Origin: Maricaulis sp.
Lineage (GTDB): Bacteria; Pseudomonadota; Alphaproteobacteria; Caulobacterales; Maricaulaceae
DNA: 64,000 nt
Direction of reading: 5' to 3'
Assembly (NCBI RefSeq): GCF_015665295.1
Contig: NZ_JADFAJ010000004.1
Span: 1 to 64,000 of the forward strand
Both the position numbers and the translations under genes were made by a program. The notes beneath the pieces are model-generated. The model saw nothing but the letters and a program-made list of their open reading frames with translations, was not told the DNA's origin and made no database searches. Shown here one piece after another: positions 16,747-24,546 of this stretch (the stretch's first letter is position 1; every line of letters starts with the position of its first letter).

Positions 16747-18698
16747 AAGGCCGCATGCCCATGTCCGCGAAAGTCCCGCCGAAAACCCCGATCCTCGACA
16801 CAATCAGCGCGCCGGCAGACCTCAAGAACCTGCCGATCGACCGGCTCAAGGCGCTGGCCGATGAGCTGCGCGCCGAGACGATCGATGCGGTGTCGGTGAC
16901 CGGCGGCCATCTCGGCGCCGGGCTGGGCGTGGTCGAGCTGACCACGGCCCTGCACCATGTCTTCGACACGCCGACCGACACGCTGATCTGGGATGTCGGC
17001 CACCAGTGCTATCCGCACAAGATCCTGACCGGTCGCCGTGACCGCATCCGCACCCTGCGCCAGGCCGGTGGCCTGTCCGGTTTCACCAAGCGGTCGGAAA
17101 GCGAATACGATCCGTTCGGCGCGGCCCATGCCTCGACCTCGATCTCGGCGGCGCTCGGTTTTGCCGTCGCCCGCGATCTCAAGGATGAGGATCGCAATGT
17201 CATCGCCGTGATCGGCGACGGCTCGATGTCGGCCGGCATGGCCTATGAGGCGATGAACAATGCCGGCCATATCGGCGGCCGCCTGATCGTCATTCTCAAT
17301 GACAATGACATGTCCATCGCCCCGCCGGTCGGTGCGATGAGCCATTATTTCGCCCGCCTCGTCTCCTCGCAGGGCTATCGCTCGATCCGCAAGCTCGGCA
17401 AGGGCGTTGCCAAGGCGCTGCGCGTCGAGGAAGCGGCGCGCCGGGCCGAGGAATACATGCGCGGCATGGCCATGGGCGGCACATTGTTCGAGGAAATGGG
17501 CTTTCGCTATGTCGGTCCGATTGACGGCCATGATCTCGACCAGCTGGTCCCGGTCCTGCGCAATGTGCGCGACGGCGACAATGGCCCTGTCCTGATCCAT
17601 GTCGTGACCCAGAAGGGCAAGGGTTATGCCCCGGCCGAGGCCTCGGACGACAAGTATCACGGCGTCGCCAAGTTCAATGTCATCACCGGCGAACAGCAAA
17701 AATCAAAAGCCGACGCGCCGTCCTATACCAAGGTCTTCGCCGGGCAGCTGATCCGTGAAGCCGAAGCCGACAGCCGCGTCGTTGGCGTCACCGCTGCCAT
17801 GCCGGGCGGTACCGGTCTCGACCTGTTCGGGGAACGCTTTCCGGACCGCATGTTCGATGTCGGCATTGCCGAACAGCACGCGGTCACCTTTGCCGCCGGC
17901 CTCGCCGCTGACGGGATGAAGCCCTTCGCCGCGATCTACTCGACCTTCCTGCAGCGCGGCTATGACCAGGTCGTCCACGATGTGGCGATCCAGAAACTGC
18001 CCGTGCGCTTTGCCATCGACCGGGCCGGCCTCGTGGGTGCCGACGGCGCCACCCATGCCGGCAGTTTCGATATCGGCTATCTCGGTGCCCTGCCGGGAAT
18101 GGTTGTGATGGCCGCTGCCGACGAGCTCGAGCTGTCGCGCATGGTCAGGACCGCCGCCCTGATCGACGATGCCCCGTCCGCCTTCCGCTATCCGCGCGGC
18201 AATGGCACCGGGATCGAGATGCCCGACGTGATCGAGGCGCTTGAGATCGGCAAGGGCCGTATCGTCCGCGAAGGCTCGCGCATCGCCATCCTCTCGCTCG
18301 GCACACGCCTGGAGGAAAGCCTCAAGGCCGCCGACGCGCTGGCCGCCCAGGGCTTTGCGACCACGGTCGCCGATGCCCGCTTCGCCAAACCGCTCGATGA
18401 AGACCTCATCCTGCGCCTGGCGCGCGAGCATGAAGTCCTGGTCACGGTGGAAGAGGGCGCAGTGGGGGGCTTTGGCGCCTTCGTCCTGCACCTGCTGGCC
18501 GAAAAGGGCGCCCTCGATCGCGGCCTGCGCGTGCGCACCATGACCCTGCCGGATGTCTTCCAGGACCAGGAAGCCCCTTTCGACATGTACGAAACCGCCG
18601 GCCTCAACGCCCGCCACATCGCCGCCAAGGCGCTGGAAGCCATGGGCAAGGACGAGGCCGCCGCGGAACGTGTCGCGGCGGCACTGATCGCGGGTTAG
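16743..18698 (+). CDS. dxs: 1-deoxy-D-xylulose-5-phosphate synthase
   Basis: This 651-residue transketolase-like enzyme has an N-terminal TPP-binding module with [18 protein letters not shown] from about residue 158 and a conserved His in GHQCYPHK. A central pyrimidine-binding domain ([23 protein letters not shown]) and a C-terminal transketolase domain follow. It makes DXP from pyruvate and glyceraldehyde 3-phosphate, the entry step of the MEP pathway. The GTG at 16743 overlaps ispA; ATGs four and six codons later are alternatives. tlyA commonly follows dxs in this group but here lies 2.6 kb away. Confidence 0.95.
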   Translation: MKGRMPMSAKVPPKTPILDTISAPADLKNLPIDRLKALADELRAETIDAVSVTGGHLGAGLGVVELTTALHHVFDTPTDTLIWDVGHQCYPHKILTGRRDRIRTLRQAGGLSGFTKRSESEYDPFGAAHASTSISAALGFAVARDLKDEDRNVIAVIGDGSMSAGMAYEAMNNAGHIGGRLIVILNDNDMSIAPPVGAMSHYFARLVSSQGYRSIRKLGKGVAKALRVEEAARRAEEYMRGMAMGGTLFEEMGFRYVGPIDGHDLDQLVPVLRNVRDGDNGPVLIHVVTQKGKGYAPAEASDDKYHGVAKFNVITGEQQKSKADAPSYTKVFAGQLIREAEADSRVVGVTAAMPGGTGLDLFGERFPDRMFDVGIAEQHAVTFAAGLAADGMKPFAAIYSTFLQRGYDQVVHDVAIQKLPVRFAIDRAGLVGADGATHAGSFDIGYLGALPGMVVMAAADELELSRMVRTAALIDDAPSAFRYPRGNGTGIEMPDVIEALEIGKGRIVREGSRIAILSLGTRLEESLKAADALAAQGFATTVADARFAKPLDEDLILRLAREHEVLVTVEEGAVGGFGAFVLHLLAEKGALDRGLRVRTMTLPDVFQDQEAPFDMYETAGLNARHIAAKALEAMGKDEAAAERVAAALIAG

Positions 18699-18710
18699 TG
18701 GCGGTTGTCT

Positions 18711-18866
18711 CCTTTTCTTCCCCACGACGTGGGCAAGTGGGCCGAGGCGAAGCCTCGGGTCGATGGGGCCGAGCGCAGCGAGGATGGGTCCATGCCGCCT
18801 GCGGCGTCACCCCTCCGTCTCGCCGCTGCGCGACGATCCACCTCCCCATGGGATGGGGAGGAAAGA
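18711..18866. repeat. Repeat family C, composite palindromic element
   Basis: The outer ends are inverted (CTTTTCTTCCCCA near 18711, TGGGGAGGAAAG near 18854). Inside are several short dyads: GCCGAGGCGAAGCCTCGG, a GAGCGCAGCGAGGATGGG segment, GCCGCCTGCGGCG and CGCTGCGCG. It is non-coding and directly precedes a copy of repeat B, so the dxs 3' spacer is a stack of repeats. Only one copy is seen here. Confidence 0.6.
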
Positions 18867-18931
18867 CGTTATGTTGGCGAGGGGAAGATACAGGGCGCTT
18901 AGCCGGTTTCCTGTGTCCTGCGCAGACCTGT

Positions 18932-19036
18932 CCTTCTCCCCTTGGGAGAAGGTGGCCCGAAGGGCCGGATGAGGGGGGACGCGCCGACTTTCACCGGGAT
19001 GTCCCCCTCACCCTGGCCCTCTCCCGAGGGAGAGGG
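18932..19036. repeat. Repeat family B, copy 2
   Basis: It opens with the CTTCTCCCCTTGGGAGAAG dyad, then GGTGGCCCGAAGGGCCGGATGA, a central GACTTTCACCGGGATG block, and closes with CCCTCTCCCGAGGGAGAGGG. It is in the same orientation as copy 3 at 21158 and nearly identical to it, including the centre. It ends eight bases before the stop of the S41 peptidase gene. Confidence 0.88.
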
Positions 19037-19044
19037 AAAGCGCT

Positions 19045-20433
19045 CTATTCTTCCGGAATCCGTGCCACCAGCGCCCGCACCGCGGCGGCATGGCCGGCGA
19101 CCGGATCGTCGGCCGGGAACACGTCCAGCCGGATCTCCGGTTCCAGGCCGCGCGCCTCGTAAATCTCGCCATTACCGTCGGCAAAGATCTCGTTGGCGAG
19201 TTCCAGATACCAGCCATTGGGCAGGGGCTTGGCGAGCGGGGTGGAGAAGGCGCCGCGTGTGGTGGTGCCAACCTGCGTCACATGGGGGCGTTGGCGCAGC
19301 ATCATCGTGGTGATCTCGCCGGCGGAGACCGTGACATCACTGGTCAGGACATGGGTCGGACCGGTATAGCGCGGGCCGTCATGCGGCTCGATCCGGTAGG
19401 CAATCAGGGGCGGCCCGTCCGGATCCGTGCGGACGCTGTAGCCGTCAAAGCCCGCGTCGGTGAAACGGCTGGCAATGGCGCGGGTCACGGCGTCATAGCC
19501 GCCGCGATTATTGGACAGGTCGAGGATGACCGCATCGAGATCGGCAAACTCGGTCAGGGCCTCGTCCAGCATTGCGTCGAGCGCAGCCAGTTCCGCCGCG
19601 GCCCATTCCGGCGTGCCGGGTGTTTCGGTGTCGATGAAACCGCCCATGGTGAAGATCTGGATATAGCCGATGCGCTGGTCGATCGTGCCGACAATGACCC
19701 GGTCATTGCCGATATGGCGGGCGCCGGGGTCGAGCAGATCCGTCATCGTCTGGTCGATCAGACCGATCAGCCAGGGCATTTCGCCCATCCCGTCGGCGAT
19801 CATGGGCAGGGTCTCGCCGAGACCGAACTGGGCGCGGTGACGCGCGCCATCGAAGTCCGCGATGAGCTTGGTATGGCTGTCGCCCAGCGGTTCGATCAGG
19901 TCCGAGAGGACCGCGAACAGGGCCGCATCATCCATGGCATCACTGACACGCGGCCGGGCGGCTGCGACCTCGGCCTCCCAATCGACGCCGCGTCGTTCGA
20001 AGGCGGCATAGTGGCGGGCGAATATCCCGGTGAAGGTCTCGAACACGGCGGTCGGCGAGGTGAGGTCCTCTGTTCCACATTCGTCCGGCAGGGCGGGCTG
20101 GCGCGCAAAGACGGCATGGCCGTCACCGGGCAGGTATTCGAAGCGGGCGCTCTGGTCGTTCATCGCCGTGAAATAGCGATACTCGACCTGGCTCATCAGG
20201 GTCGGGCCGTCCTGCGTCGTGCGATAACAGCCGGCCGGCGTGTCCTGCCAGCGGGTGATGCCATCGCCATCGATCTCGAGAATCCAGCCGCTCTCCTCCG
20301 ACAGCCAGACGCCGCGCGCGGCGGCCAGGGTCTCACCTGCATTCAGGACGACCTGCCGCTCGGGCAGCGGGTCCGGTGAGGCGCAGGCAGCCAGGCACAA
20401 GGCGGTGGCCAGAAGGGCCGGAAGACGTGACAT
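19045..20433 (-). CDS. S41-family peptidase lipoprotein
   Basis: This 462-residue protein has a lipoprotein signal peptide with lipobox LAAC (acylated Cys at about 17). An N-terminal all-beta region, a helical linker and a C-terminal tail-specific protease domain follow. AVILDLSNNRGGYD matches the substrate-binding strand, and the catalytic Ser is near residue 370 in SDVTVSAGE. No PDZ domain is obvious, which places it with the tricorn-core/IRBP-like S41 group rather than CtpA. It probably processes peptides at the outer membrane. A 24-bp dyad sits 16 bp upstream of its ATG, likely a binding site for the adjacent TetR regulator. Confidence 0.83.
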   Translation of the reverse strand: MSRLPALLATALCLAACASPDPLPERQVVLNAGETLAAARGVWLSEESGWILEIDGDGITRWQDTPAGCYRTTQDGPTLMSQVEYRYFTAMNDQSARFEYLPGDGHAVFARQPALPDECGTEDLTSPTAVFETFTGIFARHYAAFERRGVDWEAEVAAARPRVSDAMDDAALFAVLSDLIEPLGDSHTKLIADFDGARHRAQFGLGETLPMIADGMGEMPWLIGLIDQTMTDLLDPGARHIGNDRVIVGTIDQRIGYIQIFTMGGFIDTETPGTPEWAAAELAALDAMLDEALTEFADLDAVILDLSNNRGGYDAVTRAIASRFTDAGFDGYSVRTDPDGPPLIAYRIEPHDGPRYTGPTHVLTSDVTVSAGEITTMMLRQRPHVTQVGTTTRGAFSTPLAKPLPNGWYLELANEIFADGNGEIYEARGLEPEIRLDVFPADDPVAGHAAAVRALVARIPEE

Positions 20434-20448
20434 GGGATTGGGAACTCT

Positions 20449-20472
20449 AAAAAATGACCGTGGTCATTTTTT
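20449..20472. promoter_or_regulatory. Predicted TetR operator 1 (upstream of the S41 peptidase)
   Basis: Eleven-base inverted arms surround a two-base centre, with TGACCGTGGTCA flanked by six A on one side and six T on the other. The same core occurs upstream of the tetR gene at 21099. It overlaps the tetR stop codon and lies 16 bp before the peptidase ATG, a position where bound repressor would block transcription. Confidence 0.65.
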
Positions 20473-21076
20473 AGGGGCTCGTGGTCGGGCTGGCAAGGCG
20501 GCAAAGCTGCCGGACGGTGGCGAGGCGGGCATTGAGCAGGTCGCGGGCCTCGCCGGCGCGGTTGGAGACCATGACTTCACGCCAGGTCCCGGTCGCCAGG
20601 GCGAGCACAAGATCGGCGAGTTCCGCCGGTGCGATATCGCTGCGCCAGACCTTGGCGCGGATCGCCGCCTCGATCTCTTCGACGAGGCAGTCCTGCAGGG
20701 CCAGATCGACGGTGCGGTCGGCGGCCTGGATGGAAGCGGTCCGGGGCGCTTCGGCATTCTTGGCGCGCCACAGCTCGGGCGCTTCGGCCGCCTGTGCGCC
20801 GCCGCCATGGATTCGCTCCACAAGTCGCTCTGTGGGCGACAGGCCGGGCGCGAGCGGCGCCTTGAGACAGGCCATCATCGTGGTCTCATACCACTGCGCC
20901 AGGATGTCCGCCTTGGTGGGGAAATGATTGAAGAAAGTCCCCTTGGCGATCTTCAGCTCGCGCGTGATCATGGCGACACTGACGGCCTCATAGCCGTCGC
21001 GCTCGAACAGCTTGAGGGCGGCGTCATAAATCGCCTGGCGCAGGGCCTGTTTCTTGCGGTCACGCAATCCGGTCAT
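20471..21076 (-). CDS. TetR/AcrR-family transcriptional regulator
   Basis: This 201-residue protein has an N-terminal helix-turn-helix (about 10-55) with IYDAALKLFERDGYEAVSV and the recognition helix region IAKGTFFNHFPTKADIL, followed by an all-helical ligand domain. The ATG at 21076 was chosen because the longer frame runs through the palindrome and repeat upstream. Two copies of TGACCG-YGGTCA, one before this gene and one before the S41 peptidase, point to autoregulation and control of the peptidase. The ligand is unknown. Confidence 0.9.
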   Translation of the reverse strand: MTGLRDRKKQALRQAIYDAALKLFERDGYEAVSVAMITRELKIAKGTFFNHFPTKADILAQWYETTMMACLKAPLAPGLSPTERLVERIHGGGAQAAEAPELWRAKNAEAPRTASIQAADRTVDLALQDCLVEEIEAAIRAKVWRSDIAPAELADLVLALATGTWREVMVSNRAGEARDLLNARLATVRQLCRLASPTTSP

Positions 21077-21098
21077 AACACCAGTATGGGTGGTTTCA

Positions 21099-21110
21099 TG
21101 ACCGCGGTCA
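21099..21110. promoter_or_regulatory. Predicted TetR operator 2 (upstream of tetR)
   Basis: TGACCGCGGTCA is a perfect 12-bp palindrome 22 bp upstream of the tetR ATG. It differs by one central base from the core at 20455-20466. The pairing of sites before both genes of the unit is the usual pattern for an autoregulated TetR repressor. Confidence 0.65.
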
Positions 21111-21157
21111 CTTTGCGGTTTCAGTTGGGGTGGGGCGGGGAGCGCGCACCATCTCAT

Positions 21158-21261
21158 CCTTCTCCCCGGGGAGAAGGTGGCCCGAAGGGCCGGATGAGGG
21201 GGGATCCGCCGACTTTCACCGGGATATCCCCCTCACCCTGACCCTCTCCCAAGGGAGAGGG
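21158..21261. repeat. Repeat family B, copy 3
   Basis: It opens CCTTCTCCCCGGGGAGAAGG, continues with GGTGGCCCGAAGGGCCGGATGA and the same central GACTTTCACCGGGATA block as copy 2, and ends CCCTCTCCCAAGGGAGAGGG. It has the same orientation as copy 2. Together they bracket the S41 peptidase and tetR genes. Confidence 0.88.
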
Positions 21262-21358
21262 AACACAGCCGCCAGCCCCGATGCAAACCGGCATGGCTCC
21301 CGCGCCGCGCCTCGCGCTATCCTTGCAACCAGGACCCAAACCCAACCGGACCCCGCCC

Positions 21359-22093
21359 ATGCGCGCAGACCTCTATCTTGTCGAACACGGTCATTTCGAC
21401 ACCCGCGCGAGGGCCCAGGCGGCGATTGCCGCCGGGAAGGTGTCGGCCAACGGCGTCAAGGTCACCAAGCCGTCGCAGAAAATTGCCGAGGGGGCCGAGA
21501 TTGTCGCCGAGGCGGCGCATCCCTGGGTGTCCCGGGCGGCGCTCAAACTGGTCGCGGGGCTGGATGCTTTCGCAGTGGATCCGGCGGACCGGGTCTGTCT
21601 TGATGTCGGATCCTCGACCGGCGGGTTTACCGAGGTCCTGCTGTCGCGCGGGGCGCGGCATGTCTATGCGGTGGATGTCGGGCGGGACCAGCTCCACCCC
21701 TCGCTTCAGGCTGACCGCAGGGTCACGTCCTTGGAGTCGACCGATGCCAGGTCATTGGCGGCGGAGATGTTTTCCGAGCCGCCTTCGCTGCTGGTCTGCG
21801 ATGCCAGCTTCATATCCCTGCTCAAGGTCATCGTGCGGCCGCTGGAACTGAGCGCGGCGCGCAGCGATCTGATCGCGCTGATCAAACCCCAGTTCGAGGT
21901 CGGCAAGGCCTTGATCGGCAAGGGCGGTCTGGTGAAAAGCGAAAGGGCGCGTGACGACGCGGTTGCGGCCGTGCGGGCAGGCCTCGAGGGGCTGGAGGGC
22001 GTCTCGGTACGCGCGGTCATGGACAGTCCGATCGAAGGGGGTGACGGCAACAGGGAATACCTTATGGCCGCCACCCGCACACTTCAAACCTGA
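21359..22093 (+). CDS. tlyA: TlyA-family rRNA (cytidine-2'-O)-methyltransferase
   Basis: The 244-residue protein starts with an S4 RNA-binding domain (residues ~2-60: RADLYLVEHGHFDTRARAQA). An FtsJ-like methyltransferase domain follows, with the SAM motif CLDVGSSTGGFTEVLL, the acidic DVGRDQLHPSL loop and a central LIKPQFEVGK. TlyA 2'-O-methylates 16S and 23S rRNA; in mycobacteria this confers capreomycin sensitivity. The ATG at 21359 starts exactly at the S4 domain. In related genomes it often follows dxs. Confidence 0.9.
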   Translation: MRADLYLVEHGHFDTRARAQAAIAAGKVSANGVKVTKPSQKIAEGAEIVAEAAHPWVSRAALKLVAGLDAFAVDPADRVCLDVGSSTGGFTEVLLSRGARHVYAVDVGRDQLHPSLQADRRVTSLESTDARSLAAEMFSEPPSLLVCDASFISLLKVIVRPLELSAARSDLIALIKPQFEVGKALIGKGGLVKSERARDDAVAAVRAGLEGLEGVSVRAVMDSPIEGGDGNREYLMAATRTLQT

Positions 22094-22123
22094 ATCGCCG
22101 CAATCGCGGCCTCAAGGCGCGTA

Positions 22124-22873
22124 TTACTGGCCGTATGTGTCGGCTGGGCGCCAGATGCCATCCGTGCCCTGGCACATATAGACCTGGTCGGTGACGGTCT
22201 GGCCATAGGCGTCCATGCGGCGGGTCTGCGACCAGTGGCAGGCACCGGTGGCCGAGTTCGTGTCATAGGATGACGCGTTGTAGACGCGGGCCGGCTCGCG
22301 GCGCTCGGCGCCGCCGAGTAGTTCACCGGACGAGCCATAACCATATGTGTCGGCATAGCCGTCATCATAATAGGCGTCATCGCCGTATCCGGCCTGGTAC
22401 GGATCGTTTTGATAATAGGGGTCATTGCCATAGCCGGTGTCCTCATATCGGGCACCCGGCTTGTCGCCGTAATAGGGCTGGTTGACGCGGCCGCGATTGC
22501 CACAGTCCTCGCCACCGGCCACGCCGGCGCCGATCAGGGCGCCAACGCCGGCGCCGGCGATCGTGCCGACTTCCTCGGCGTTGCCGCGATCACGGTGCTG
22601 ATAGCGCGAGCCGCGATGTCCGCGGCCCCAGCTGCCATGTCCGCCACGTCCGCCGCGGCCCCAATGGCTGTCGCGCGAGTGGCGGTTGTTATTGCTGTCA
22701 TCAGCCAGTTCATTGCCGATCACGGCGCCGAGAATGCCGCCGATGATGGCGCCGGCGACCTGGCGGCCCTGGCGTTCGGATTCGCAGTCCTGATAGGCCT
22801 GGGCCTGGGCCATGGACGGCAGGGCGACACTCAGGGCCGTTGCGGCGAGAAGTGTTGGGGTCAGCAGTTTCAT
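22124..22873 (-). CDS. Secreted glycine-zipper protein, Tyr/Asp/Gly-rich
   Basis: The GGAGGTAGAG ribosome site sets the ATG at 22873. The 249-residue product has a Sec signal peptide (1-25, cleaved at AQA). Two glycine-zipper helices follow (GAIIGGILGAVIGNEL and GTIAGAGVGALIGAGV), separated by an Arg/His/Gly-rich linker. A Tyr/Asp/Gly-rich stretch and a C-terminal segment with a Cys pair come next. Glycine-zipper 2TM proteins sit in or near the outer membrane (Rickettsia 17-kDa antigen-like). The downstream neighbour is convergent tlyA, 30 bp away. Confidence 0.8.
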   Translation of the reverse strand: MKLLTPTLLAATALSVALPSMAQAQAYQDCESERQGRQVAGAIIGGILGAVIGNELADDSNNNRHSRDSHWGRGGRGGHGSWGRGHRGSRYQHRDRGNAEEVGTIAGAGVGALIGAGVAGGEDCGNRGRVNQPYYGDKPGARYEDTGYGNDPYYQNDPYQAGYGDDAYYDDGYADTYGYGSSGELLGGAERREPARVYNASSYDTNSATGACHWSQTRRMDAYGQTVTDQVYMCQGTDGIWRPADTYGQ

Positions 22874-23008
22874 CTCTACCTCCAGTTCAGGATCGGCCCG
22901 GATTCGGCCTTTGCGCGTCGGGTCCGGCGCAAGGGCGCCGGTATTGATCCCATGTTTAACGACCGGGCGATGAGCCGGGGATGAACGGTTCCATGAACAT
23001 CACGCAAG

Positions 23009-23036
23009 AAAAAGGCCGGTCCGCGATGGACCGGCC
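23009..23036 (-). terminator. Intrinsic terminator for the 23087-24406 gene
   Basis: Nine-base arms (23014-23022 and 23028-23036, GGCCGGTCC type) enclose a 5-nt loop. Read on the minus strand the stem is followed by five T from 23013 to 23009. It lies about 50 bp beyond the stop of the glycine-zipper gene. Confidence 0.85.
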
Positions 23037-23086
23037 CTTTCCCTCTGGAAATCCCACGCACACGGGATTTCGTGTCTGGTACCGGC

Positions 23087-24406
23087 CTACTGGTAGGCGG
23101 CAACCTGCCAGTCGCCATAGGGATCGCGGCACATCCGGACCCGGTCGTAATTATAGGTGCCGTCGGGCATGTAGACCTCGGCATCACCCCAGCGGCATTC
23201 GACGCCGGCATTGTAATAGGTCTCACGGATGACGATCGCACCGCGGACACCGGAATAGGGATTGCCCCAGTAATAGGGCTGGCCGTATTCGAAGGCATAA
23301 TTCATCGCATAGTGATACTGGGCGCGATCGCATTCATCGAGCCGGCCCAGGCTGTTGCCCAGTACGGCACCGAAACCGGCCCCGATCAGGATGCCTGCTC
23401 CGACATTGTCGTCACCGGCCGCAGCGCCACCGATGATCGCGCCGAGCAAGGCGCCGATCACAGCGCCATCGCCATTGCCGTTATAGCGGCAGATGCCGTC
23501 GTAATAGGCGAATTGGCGGCTTGTATAGCCATAATCATAATAGCGCGTGTGGTAGCGCCAGCGGCTCGACGGTCCCCAGCGCCCGTAATGGTTCGCGTTC
23601 GACCATCCATGGTTCATGTGCCGTACCCAGCGCCGGTGCGAGCTGTGGCGGTTCTGGTCGCGGTAGAAATTGTGACGCCGCTGCGCATACTCCCAGCGAC
23701 GGGGATTGTGTCCGGCAAAAGGACGTGACGGATGGCCGGGACGATGGGCTCCGGGCCGGTTTGGACCAGGCCGGTATGCATCGGGGTGACGGCCTCGGTC
23801 CGGCCGTGAACCCGGGCGGTGGCCACCCGGTCCACGGGCATCGGGACGCCGGCGATCACGGTCAAACCTGTCTCCGCCCGGACGGCCGGGTCGCGTATCG
23901 GGACGTCGCCCTGGATTGCCAACATCGGGACGCCGCCCGGGGCCGCGCGCGTCGGGACGCCCGCCACCGGGTCCACGCGTATCGGGACGCCGCCCGGGGC
24001 CGCGCGCGTCGGGACGCCCGCCACCGGGTCCACCTGTATCGGGGCGCCGACCGGGACCGCGCGCGTCGGGACGGTTACCGCCGGGCGCCCGGGTGTCGGG
24101 ACGCCCGCCACCGGGCCGCGCGTCAGGACTGGGGCGCGCGGGAGATGTCGGACGGGATGCGGGGCCTGCGTCACGGCGCGGTCGATCACCTCTGGACCCC
24201 TGACGTTCACGGTCTGGCTGGGCGGCGTCGCGGCGCTGGCGCTCGAATTGGCGGGCGCCCCGACCGGAGCCATTCCCACGTTCACTGCGGACTTCATCAC
24301 CGCCGTCGCGGCGTTGTGCTTCAGCCGGGGCCGCAGCGAAGAGGGCCGGGACCAGGATGAGTGACGCGAGCGAGGCGCCAAGCCATTTGCGCTTGAGCTG
24401 CTGCAT
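23087..24406 (-). CDS. Large secreted glycine-zipper protein with Pro/Arg/Gly repeat region
   Basis: The ATG at 24406 has GGAGGAAAC upstream and starts a signal peptide ending AEA. The 439-residue product has a very basic, low-complexity N-terminal half. About 190 residues are rich in Arg, Pro, Gly and Asp, including three near-identical 19-residue units (RPDARGPGRRPDT plus a Gly-rich tail). A His/Arg/Tyr-rich stretch comes next, then a glycine-zipper region (AVIGALLGAIIGGAAAG, AGILIGAGFGAVLGNSLG) and a C-terminal Cys-containing domain resembling the neighbouring gene. The two were probably duplicated. The role may be envelope-associated; this is inference. Confidence 0.78.
   Translation of the reverse strand: MQQLKRKWLGASLASLILVPALFAAAPAEAQRRDGGDEVRSERGNGSGRGARQFERQRRDAAQPDRERQGSRGDRPRRDAGPASRPTSPARPSPDARPGGGRPDTRAPGGNRPDARGPGRRPDTGGPGGGRPDARGPGRRPDTRGPGGGRPDARGPGRRPDVGNPGRRPDTRPGRPGGDRFDRDRRRPDARGPGGHRPGSRPDRGRHPDAYRPGPNRPGAHRPGHPSRPFAGHNPRRWEYAQRRHNFYRDQNRHSSHRRWVRHMNHGWSNANHYGRWGPSSRWRYHTRYYDYGYTSRQFAYYDGICRYNGNGDGAVIGALLGAIIGGAAAGDDNVGAGILIGAGFGAVLGNSLGRLDECDRAQYHYAMNYAFEYGQPYYWGNPYSGVRGAIVIRETYYNAGVECRWGDAEVYMPDGTYNYDRVRMCRDPYGDWQVAAYQ
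23924..24094. repeat. Three 57-bp in-frame tandem repeats
   Basis: ATCGGGACGCCGCCCGG and its surroundings recur at 23924 and 23981, with a more diverged third unit at 24038, at an exact 57-bp spacing. Each unit encodes 19 residues of the Arg/Pro/Gly region of the secreted glycine-zipper protein. Being a multiple of three, copy-number change would preserve the frame. Confidence 0.85.
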
Positions 24407-24546
24407 GCGGGTTTCCTCCAAGGGGTCTCGCCGGGCAATTCCGGCCAATATGCCCCAACGGTAGGATTTCGCGCATGAGCCGAACATGAACGCGGGGTTC
24501 ACCTTCATGATCAGACCACTGACTGAACGGGCAGGCCGCGATGCGG

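Noticed and set aside
16587-18725. Two long minus-strand frames opposite ispA and dxs
   Set aside because: Antisense shadows of strongly supported enzymes.
20449-20472. Reading the A-run/T-run dyad as a terminator for tetR
   Set aside because: It could terminate, but the same TGACCG-YGGTCA core upstream of tetR makes an operator the better explanation; both roles may coexist.
23924-24094. Possible CRISPR-like array in the 57-bp repeats
   Set aside because: Units are contiguous with no spacers and encode in-frame protein repeats; no cas genes.
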